A stretch of 46,689 bases of DNA, from positions 66,923 to 113,611 of the forward strand of contig CAUYUJ010004014.1 in NCBI GenBank assembly GCA_963575745.1, read 5' to 3'. The notes below the pieces were generated by a model, which saw only the letters and a list, made by a program, of their open reading frames with translations, searched no databases and had not been told where the DNA came from. The stretch is from Prorocentrum cordatum. Lineage: Eukaryota > Sar > Dinophyceae > Prorocentrales > Prorocentraceae. Below, piece after piece: positions 39,360 to 46,689 of the stretch. The stretch's first letter is position 1. Each line of letters opens with the position of its first letter. The position numbers and the translations under genes were made by a program.

Positions 39360-41138
39360 ATGCTGGCGCCCGCGCCGCCGCGCGACGGCCCGGCAGCAGC
39401 GTCAAGCCTTGGGCCCCCATGCGCGGCCGACGTCGAGGGCGCAGACGCGAGCAGTGCTGTGGCGGTGGCGCGCCGCCGCGACGTGCCGCGGGCAGCGGAG
39501 AGCGATGTTCCAGCAGGGGCGCGGGAGCTGACCGTGCCTGAGGACGAGGCCGTGGGGAGCTTGACCCAGCGCGACAACCGCGGACGCTTCGGCTGTTTCA
39601 CTCGTGGGGCTTCGAGCAGGGGCCTGAGCCAGAGGGCCTCGAGGGAGGCTGACGAGGCGCTCGTGGCGTGGCTGAACGAGCAGTGCTTCGAGGGGGAACC
39701 GCTGGCGACCGGCGCCAAGATGCTGGCCGCGCTGGGGCACCTGCTGCCAGGGGTGTCACGGGGGGCCTTGGAGCTTCGGCGCAGCCGGAGAGCCATCCAG
39801 GAATTGCGGCGCCACAACCCAACGGCCTGGCGGCTCCCATCGCCGTGGCCTGTCGTGGCGGCGCTGACGAAGGACATGCTGGCGCGGGGACAGCTCGCCG
39901 CCGCCGGTGCGACCATGTTCGCGTTCGGGCTGCTGCTGAGGCCGGCGGAGGCGAGGAGGCTGACGGGCGGGTGTTTGGTAGCCCTGATGGCAAGCGGGGC
40001 CGCCAGCCGCCGACGATGGTCGATCGTGCTGCACCCTCAGGAGCGAGGGCTGACTTCGAAGGTGGGCGCGCAGGACGAATGCCTAGTGTTCGACAGCCTA
40101 GAGTTCGACCTGATCGTGCCGTTGTTCAAGCACCTGCAGAGGAGCGTGGCGGACGGCCATCCGTACTTCGACGTGGGCGCGGGGCAGTGGGTGGAGGCTC
40201 TTCGAGCCTCGAGTCGACGGCTGCTGCCCAGCCGCGCCGGGCCGACGCTCTACCAGTTGCGGCCTGGGGGGGCGCCCCGCGACGTGCTGACGGAGTTCCG
40301 CGCCACCGAGGGGCCGATGCGACGCGGGCGGCGCACGGCCTGCGATGAGACGGGCGGCCGCGTGAACCAGGCGTTGGGATCGCTGACGGCCGCGGGGCTG
40401 GAGCGGGCGCCGGGCGCCGAGCGCGCGCTCGGCGCGCGCCTCTCCGCGACGTTCCACGGCGAGCTGGCCCAAGGGGGTTCGCGCTGTAGGTCTTTCGCGG
40501 GGACGGGACGCTTCAGCCACTGTTGGAGGCAGCAGGCGCCGAGGGGCCTGCCCATCTACGAGGTCGACCTGAGCTGCCGCCAGTCGCATGACCTGAGCAG
40601 TCGAGCGGCGCAGAGGCTCATCCTGGACTGGACCCGCCCGGGGTGCTGCAAGGCCGTCTGGTTCAGCACACCCTGCTCTACTTCCTCCAGAGCCTGGGGC
40701 CCCAGGGCCGGGCCGCCGCGGCTGCGTTCTGACAAGCATCCGCTCGGCCTCGACAACCCGGGCGAGGCGGGCCAGGTCAGAGGCGCGGTGGCCAACGAGC
40801 TGGCCCGTTTCTCGACGAGGGAGCTGCTGGCCTGCCTGCAGATGGGCGCGCCAGGCGCGCTCGAGAACCCAGAGTCGCCCCGACTCTGGCGGACGCCGTT
40901 CATGCAGGATGCCCTCCGCCGACGGGGGGGGACTGCGACCGATTCTTGCATGGGTGAAGCGCACCCGGAGCTGCGTGGCCCGCGCGCGCCATCGTTCTCG
41001 GAATCAGCGCAAGTGCGATGGATCAGGTATGAAGCATGCTGCGCTGCACGGAAAGGGGCTCGACGGAAAGGGAAGCTGTTGCGCCGTGCCCTCGCACCTT
41101 GTGAAGCCGTCTTGCCTAGCAGCGCCGCGGTTCAATGA
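39360..41138 (+). CDS. Tyrosine recombinase-like and cytosine methyltransferase-like fusion protein
   Basis: 592 residues, intronless. After a low-complexity N-terminus (1-95), residues about 165-345 resemble a tyrosine recombinase: FAFGLLLRPAEARRL (Arg 194, box I), LTSKVGAQDE (Lys 234), and LYQLRPGGAPRDVL (Arg 301, box II). Where I would expect the nucleophilic Tyr (RRGR...CDETGGRVNQ) there is Asp 329, so recombination activity is doubtful. Residues about 376-515 resemble a C5 methyltransferase fold: FAGTG (379-383, SAM loop), IYEVDL (399-404), FSTPCS (435-440, the Pro-Cys pair) and LENP (501-504, in place of the usual ENV). The C-terminus has no recognisable domain and may be frameshifted. 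Recombinase genes of this type belong to Crypton- or DIRS-like mobile elements; no reverse transcriptase is nearby. The frame start and the function are uncertain; the motif reading is by eye only. Confidence 0.6.
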   Translation: MLAPAPPRDGPAAASSLGPPCAADVEGADASSAVAVARRRDVPRAAESDVPAGARELTVPEDEAVGSLTQRDNRGRFGCFTRGASSRGLSQRASREADEALVAWLNEQCFEGEPLATGAKMLAALGHLLPGVSRGALELRRSRRAIQELRRHNPTAWRLPSPWPVVAALTKDMLARGQLAAAGATMFAFGLLLRPAEARRLTGGCLVALMASGAASRRRWSIVLHPQERGLTSKVGAQDECLVFDSLEFDLIVPLFKHLQRSVADGHPYFDVGAGQWVEALRASSRRLLPSRAGPTLYQLRPGGAPRDVLTEFRATEGPMRRGRRTACDETGGRVNQALGSLTAAGLERAPGAERALGARLSATFHGELAQGGSRCRSFAGTGRFSHCWRQQAPRGLPIYEVDLSCRQSHDLSSRAAQRLILDWTRPGCCKAVWFSTPCSTSSRAWGPRAGPPRLRSDKHPLGLDNPGEAGQVRGAVANELARFSTRELLACLQMGAPGALENPESPRLWRTPFMQDALRRRGGTATDSCMGEAHPELRGPRAPSFSESAQVRWIRYEACCAARKGARRKGKLLRRALAPCEAVLPSSAAVQ

Positions 41139-41199
41139 TCTCGCGCGCCGTTGCCAATTTAAGTAACAAGTGGGAAGTGCCTCAGTTTGGAAGCTTCGG

Positions 41200-41633
41200 C
41201 CACATGTGAATTCTACTTGTCTGGATTTGCGCTTCTTTCCCCGGATGGCCGGTAGCCAGCCTCTCGCGCGCAGATTGCCCCTCGCAGAGGGGTGGCCATG
41301 GCGCGAGTAATGGGGCCCGTGGATCTAAATTGAATTGTTCGTGGATCTGGGGCCACCTGAGACCTCGCAGAGTTGGCCGTAGCTGAAGCGAAGCTTGCAC
41401 CGCGACGCTGTTCTATCCTCAGCCGTCTGCGTTCAAGTGCCCATCCCACTGTCCATTTCTGCTGCAAATGTTCTCCTGTGCCTGCCCGACTTCGCGACAG
41501 TTGGTGGATTTCCGGCTTCGCGTGAATTCTTCTTGTCTTGATGCGCGCGCCTTTCCCCGGCTGGCGGGGGGCCGGCCTCTCGCGCGCAGATTGCCCTTCA
41601 TAGAGGGGATGGCGCGAGTAGAAGGGGCCCTTC
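41200..41633. repeat. Direct repeat pair about 315 bp apart
   Basis: 41200-41325 and 41513-41633 share GTGAATTCT(A/T)CTTGTCT, TTTCCCCGG, CCTCTCGCGCGCAGATTGCC and ATGGCGCGAGTA in order. The sequence between them is unrelated. Confidence 0.9.
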
Positions 41634-41644
41634 GATATGCGTAT

Positions 41645-41689
41645 CCATATATACATATATATATATGTATATATATATGTGTATATATA

Positions 41690-41747
<58 letters not shown>

Positions 41748-41785
41748 CATATATACGCATGTATATATATGTATATACACGTGGG
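41645..41785. repeat. TA-rich microsatellite
   Basis: TATATA runs with regular TG/CA interruptions over about 140 bp. Confidence 0.97.
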
Positions 41786-41786
41786 G

Positions 41787-41960
41787 ACGTGGCCGGGGGG
41801 GGCCCGCCCAGGGACCTCGGCGGAGCATGGGGGCCGCGGGCTTTACTTTCGATAGGTTTCAAAGGTTTCGGCCACCCAAAGCCACCAGTGCCCCGGGAGA
41901 CGCGGCCGGGGGGGGTCCCGCCCAGGGACCTCGGCGGCGCACGGCGGGCCCGGGGCCGCA
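41787..41960. repeat. Two-copy tandem repeat, period 114 bp
   Basis: The word CCCGCCCAGGGACCTCGGCGG occurs at about 41804 and 41918, each after GGCCGGGGGGG. The second copy is incomplete. Confidence 0.9.
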
Positions 41961-42109
41961 CTTCCTTTTTGTTTTTGCACGGTTTCGCCGGCCCGGGGCC
42001 GCGAGAGCCCCAGGTCTGCCCCCGCCCGGTGCCCCAGGTCTCCCACAAGCCTCCCAGAGGCCTCCAGGAGAGCTCCACAAAGCTCAAAGATTTTGTTGTC
42101 CTATAGTTT

Positions 42110-43000
42110 TTTCCACGTTTCTCTCCACGCAGCCCTTTCTGCATCCCCACGCTGCGCGGCGGCCCCAGAGGACGCCCAGGCCGTCCCGCTTCGACCCCGG
42201 ACGCTCCCAACCATGTCTCCAGACGGCTCCGCATGGGAGAGTCGGCGCGCCCCAGTAGGGTCACAGAGCGGCCAGGGGCGCTCCAAGATCCCTGCGACGT
42301 CGACGATCACCCCAAGACGGCCCCCCGAGCGACTTCGTCGACGCGGCATGCTTCCAAGATGCCTCCCCAGAGGGCTCTCTGAAGCCTTACTTCTGGTTTT
42401 TCTACAGGTTTCTGCGTCTTCATTCATCCAGCTTGTTCTGCATCCCCACGACGCACGGCAGCCCAAGAGGGCGTCCAGACCGATGTGGTTCCGGCCCCTG
42501 GGGCTCCCAACCGTGACCCAAGACGACTCTGCCTGGGAGGACCGTCGCCCCCGAGTAGCCCACGAGCCGCCAAAGTCGCTTCCAGGCCTGCGCGACGCCG
42601 ACGATTGCAGACAACCCCTCGAGCGATTTCGTCGACACGTTATGCTTCCAAGAGGCCTCCCTGGAGGGCTCTCTGAGGCCTTCCTTGTGTTTTTTTTTCC
42701 CGCGCGTTCCCATTCATCCAACTTCCCACAAGGGCCCCCAGGGGCTCAACTTCCGACTTGTCCCATGGATTCTTCGGGGTTTCTGGACACCCAGCCTGTT
42801 TTGTTTCTCGACGGTGCAAGCTCGCCGCAGAGGTCCCCGAGGCTGCCCCGCTGCAGCCCCAGAGGTTCCCAACCGTGCCCCACGACGGCACCAGGGGGCA
42901 CCCTGACGGCTGAACCGGCGCCAACGAGGGTTCCGAACGCCCCAACACGGCCGATTAGGGCCACAAGAGAGGCTTGGGGGCCTCTGCGGTCGCCAGGGGC
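42110..43000. repeat. About 295-bp tandem repeat, two to three diverged units
   Basis: CTGCATCCCCACG occurs at about 42139 and 42438, GCTTCCAAGATGCCTCCCCAG at 42349 and its variant at 42642, and GGCTCCCAACCGTG- or GGTTCCCAACCGTG-like words in all three units. The third unit (about 42780-43000) is diverged. No protein family is recognised in any frame. Confidence 0.88.
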
Positions 43001-43054
43001 GTCTCGACACTGCTAACGGCGTCTCGGCGCCCCCACGGGTGCGCCCTCCTCTGC

Positions 43055-43440
43055 GTCGTCGTCGTTCTCCTCCTCCTCCTCCTCCTCCTCCTCCTCCTCC
43101 TCCTCCTCCTCCTCCTCCTCCTCCTCCTTTTCCTGCTCCTCCCTTTTCCTTCCCCTGATCATCATGCACCTCCTGCTGCTTCTCCTGCTCCTGTTCCTGC
43201 TCCTCCCTCTGCCATTCATCCTCCTACTCATCCTCCTGTTCCTCCCCCCCTGCCCTCCCCCATCACCCCTCCTCCTCGTCCTCCTTCTCCCCCATCCTGC
43301 TCTTGCTCGTCCTCCTGCTCCTAGTCCTGCACCCTCTCATTTGTTGCTGCTCCTCCTCCTCCTCTGCCCATTTTCCTCCTCCTCCCCCTCCTGTTCCTCC
43401 TCCTCCTGCTCTTCCTTCTCCTGGACGTGGGGTCCTGGGG
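43055..43440. repeat. TCC microsatellite and pyrimidine-rich stretch
   Basis: Pure TCC at about 43068-43125 continues as degenerate CTCCT/CTGCTC repeats to about 43425. Confidence 0.93.
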
Positions 43441-43573
43441 CCGCACTCCCAGGTCCGAGGAGGGCTCCAGCGATCGTGGAGGATTCCAGGGGCCGAAGAT
43501 GGGTCCACAGGCGTCAACGCGGGTCCCCGGAGCCAGGGGTCCAAAGCCCAGGGTCCAGAATCCATCAAGGGCG

Positions 43574-43613
43574 GAAGTGGAGGAGGAGGAGGAGGAGGAG
43601 GAGGAGGAGGAGG
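43574..43613. repeat. GGA microsatellite
   Basis: About 13 GGA triplets. Confidence 0.95.
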
Positions 43614-43765
43614 AAGGGGCCAGGGAGGAGACGAAGTCGAACGAGGATGAGGGCGAGCACGAAGACAAAGGCGAGGAGGAGGCCGACAACGATGACGAAC
43701 AAAGGGGGGAGTCCGGGCAATCCTCTGTTGGGCCTCGTGTTTCGTTCCCCTTTCCTCTGGGTGGA

Positions 43766-43880
43766 CTTACCGCTCCGGTTCGGTCTGTATCGGTTTGATT
43801 CGGCCCCATTCGGTCCACAAGCGATCTTGGTTCGGTTCGGTTCGGGTCTCTACCGCGACCATTCCGGTTCGGTTCGATTC
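43766..43880. repeat. GGTTCG minisatellite
   Basis: Degenerate CGGTTCGGTTCG words separated by short unrelated stretches. Confidence 0.75.
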
Positions 43881-44040
43881 GTCTTGGGGGGGGCGATGGT
43901 TCGCGGCCGTTCGATTTTGCCTGGTTCACTCCGGGCAGCTCTGGAGTTCTCCCGCAATGAAACATTGCGACGGAGTTACGAGATCCGCTGTCGATGGCAC
44001 TGCTTGCCGTGGCATCCTTTAGCGCCATGATGCCGTGACT

Positions 44041-44365
44041 AGAATCTAAGCGCGCGCGTAGCGCGCTCATGGCTCAAGTGTGTATATGTGCGTGTACGTG
44101 TGTATGTATGTGTATACGCATGTATGTATGTATATACGTATTCATTTAAAACGATCGAGAGTGAAATAGAGGAAACAACATAGTGATAGAGAAACTGACA
44201 TACATATTCTCAGACAGACAGACATGCAACATGAGGAAAAGAGAGACACACACAGACATACACACAGACAACATGAGAGAGAGAGAGAGAGACACACACA
44301 CACGGACACACACACACAACCACACACACAGACAGACGGACGGACGGACAGACAGACAGGGATGG
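44041..44365. repeat. Compound microsatellite (GTAT, GACA, GAGA, CACA)
   Basis: A short AGCGCGC/GCGCGCT hairpin at 44049-44068 is followed by GTAT-type repeats to about 44140, then GACA, GAGA and ACAC runs to about 44360. Open frames are artefacts. Confidence 0.9.
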
Positions 44366-45043
44366 AGGCATCAGCAGCTGAATGTCTTGGCGTTGCGAGT
44401 GGAGCGTGTTAGCCCTGGGCATCGGCGGCAGGTCCCCCTGGCGCGCGCGGGCTGGCGTGAGGGGGGGGGGCTGCTCCCGTCCCGGCCGCTCCCGTCCTCT
44501 CTTTCCTCATCCCCCTCCTCGCGCTCTGGGGCAAGGCTCGGGGGGGATAGGTTCAAGGGGGAACGCTCCGACCCCCCCCGTGCATGGATCGCCGATGGGG
44601 GCCTGATGGCCCACGCTGTCCAGGGCTGCTATGATTCACAATCGGGAATCGGTGGCCAATCGCCGATGCATCTGTGATGTATCGCCGATTCAAGCTCGAA
44701 GTTCCCCCCGCTGAGGTGGTCCCCCCCCTAGCGTCGCCCTTCATCATCCCCCTCCGGCCTGGGGTTCGTCCCAGGGGGCAGATGTGTACTTCAGCGACAA
44801 CGTGCACCAAGAGGCCGAACGTGGAATGAAACGCCGCGAGACAGGCACAAGCAACACACAATCCACGCGAAGTCTGGGTCTCACTTCAGAAATCGCCCTA
44901 CAACCTCCCATAGGGGCGACGAGGACCATCCAAGAGGCCCGAGGTCTCGAGCGTCGATCCTCGATCCGCCAGGGGTCTGTGTGCGTCGGTGATCCGGACG
45001 TGTGTTGTCCCAATGTGTGTTCGCTCATCCTGTGTCAACGCCC
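44366..45043. other. Gene-free stretch with GATGCATC words
   Basis: CAATCGCCGATGCATCTG and GTATCGCCGATTC at about 44660-44692 belong to the palindrome family also seen at 12060 and 46505. No gene is recognised. Confidence 0.55.
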
Positions 45044-45272
45044 CGAATCATCAGGGCTGGGGGCGATCAGGGGTGACTGCAAATGCGCGCCTCGGGAGCC
45101 CAGACTGGAGTTACCCCCGACCGCAGCCTATCCCGAATAATTCGGGCGTCCATTCGTACCGAATCACCAGGGCTGGGGGCGGTCAGGGGCAACTACAGAC
45201 TCGCGCCTCGGGGGCCCAAACCAGAGTTACCCTGGGCCGCAGTTATCCCGGATAATTCGGGCGTCCAGATGC
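45044..45272. repeat. 116-bp tandem repeat, two copies
   Basis: Units start CGAATCATCAGGGCTGGGG (45044) and CGAATCACCAGGGCTGGGG (45160) and both end with CCCGAATAATTCGGGCGTCC-like sequence, which is itself a short palindrome. Confidence 0.95.
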
Positions 45273-46245
45273 GTAATTTCGTTGTACCGCCTGCGTTGTA
45301 TTGAAGGGTTTCGGTGGACAAGCGCACGTGTGTGCTAGCACACGTTATTTCGAGGGCGAAGAAAGGTATGACATACTATGTCCCGCCGTCGGGGACGCCC
45401 GTCCAGGGCAGCTGGAAAGCTCACACGCACACACACACACACACATATCACCTTTGGGGCATCAACTTTCCAGCCGCCCTGGGACAGGCGCCCCCATACA
45501 GGTCATGTTCTACCGTGTCTCGCCCCCAAATCATGAGGATCATCGAGTTCGACTTTGCCACTGCGTTTCGTGGGCGGTCAGCATTTTTTTCCCGTCGAGC
45601 TAGGCCGAAACCTTGTGTAGACTTACCAATTCAAGGCGTGCAAACATGGGGCTAGCGGAGGCTAAGCCTGAGCGAGCGCGACGTCCGCTAGCGCAACGTC
45701 GGGCGGTCAACATATCCGTATCACCGGCCTCGCGGGCCGGGCCCCTGGGCCGCGAACCCGCGGATACGGGGCGTCTTGTCCAGGATGCGCCGACGGGAAG
45801 TATCCGTGCGACTGCGAGGGCGCGGGTACGGAAACGTTCGCCGCTCATGAGCGTTGCCCCCCCCCTCCCGAGGTCTCCGATTGGCAAGGGCATCGCCTAC
45901 CGCGCATGCTGCCCCGCCCGCATCGTGCAGCGCGCCGCCATGCGTGCCGGTAGCCCAGCGGCCAGCTCGGCGTTTCTCCTGGGTTCGGAGGAGGGCCAGT
46001 CGAGACAACGCCAGGGGCAAGGTCAGGGCGTTCGCACTCGAGGTGTCCGGGCGTTTTCCTTGGCTCCTGTTTTTCATCCTCGGGAGGCGTGCGTCCTTTC
46101 TGGGCTCCCTACAGTGCCGTTTTTCATACACGCTCCGCGTGCGGGTCATGTATGAAACGTGCAGGGGTTTGGTATGAAAAGCAACGATGAGTTCATGCAT
46201 ATATTGCATCATACATGCGTCATGATTAAAACATCAGTTTTTTAT
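45273..46245. other. Gene-free stretch
   Basis: A short CA run lies at 45426-45446. The rest has competing open frames with no recognisable motif. Confidence 0.5.
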
Positions 46246-46300
46246 GTTTTGTATTTCTTATATATATATATATCTATATATAAGAAAAACTATGTATTAA
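46246..46300. repeat. AT-rich palindrome
   Basis: TTTCTTATATATA and TATATATAAGAAA form inverted ends of a TA-run hairpin of about 35 bp. Confidence 0.85.
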
Positions 46301-46504
46301 CAATTGCCCTGTCTCCCGGGAGGGGTCGGGCAGCCGGTCGTGAGCGGGCCCGGCCTGGGCGTGGCGGCCGCCGTTGTGTCTCCCGGGGGGGCCACAGGCG
46401 TCGACCGCCGGGCGGGGCGCCCGCTGCAGGTTCCTGGCGCGCGCAGCGGCAGGGCCTGCCCGCGCCCTCGCCCGCGAGCGGCGGCCCCGGATGCTCTAGG
46501 CCTC

Positions 46505-46689
46505 CTCGATGGGGTCCGAGTAGATGGGGTCGGAGGGTCGCGCCGCATCGCCGATGCATCGGCGATGCGGTTCGATGCGGAGTCCGATGTTGTCCACGCC
46601 GACTTCGGCGATGCATCGCCGACGTTCCCGACACATCGCCGATGCATCGCCGATGCATCGGCGATGTATCGGCGATGCGGCGCGGTCCT
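46505..46689. repeat. GATGCATC palindrome cluster at window end
   Basis: Repeated CATCGCCGATGCATCGGCGA words, preceded by GGTCCGAGTAGATGGGGTCG as in the cluster at 12060-12330. It runs off the window end. Confidence 0.92.

Noticed and set aside
44046-44072. TGGCTCAAG after GCGTAGCGCG, resembling a degraded leader
   Set aside because: Only the last nine bases match and no gene follows; a nine-base match is expected by chance in a window of this size.

Overview
The window is nuclear DNA of a microbial eukaryote, almost certainly a dinoflagellate. The evidence is direct: sequences close to the 22-nt dinoflagellate trans-spliced leader sit in the genomic DNA just upstream of two intronless genes (8516-8553 and 29182-29202), both LINE-type elements carry an RNase H followed by a cysteine-rich tail, and the DNA is GC-rich, gene-poor and packed with simple and tandem repeats. 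I cannot name the species. Most long open frames here come from GGA/TCC tracts and minisatellites and are not genes.

Layout. 1-4416 is a LINE copy cut by the window edge and broken by two frameshifts. 5600-6589 is a 131-bp satellite running into a 100-N gap (6590-6689). 8609-8995 is an intact thioredoxin-like gene. 9600-11040 is a minisatellite with TCTTGG-type steps every 10-11 bp; a second block lies at 35970-36610. 11.05-14.34 kb holds dispersed repeats, a MITE copy (A1), a 135-bp tandem repeat and a CAA microsatellite. 14845-16881 is a foldback-like element with minisatellite inverted arms. 17.4-19.5 kb has a second MITE family (D1), another dispersed repeat and a long CA/GT palindrome. 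21386-27576 (minus strand) is a much fresher LINE whose ORF2 has two in-frame stops. 29289-30275 is an intact HlyIII/PAQR-type membrane protein gene. 31.37-32.67 kb is a large GGA/TCC block with a long hairpin. 33.0-35.6 kb holds MITE D2 and a 119-bp satellite array into which three different short TIR elements have inserted, one inside another. 39360-41138 encodes a protein that looks like a tyrosine recombinase fused to a cytosine-methyltransferase-like domain. The rest to 46689 is tandem repeats, microsatellites and GATGCATC palindromes.

How it fits together. The region looks like a landing zone for mobile DNA. The two host-type genes appear to be retroposed mRNA copies, as judged by their relict leaders and lack of introns; a LINE reverse transcriptase such as those here could have supplied the machinery (inference). 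Non-autonomous DNA elements with clean target-site duplications show that transposases encoded elsewhere in this genome have been active recently. Base positions quoted for short repeats may be off by one or two.
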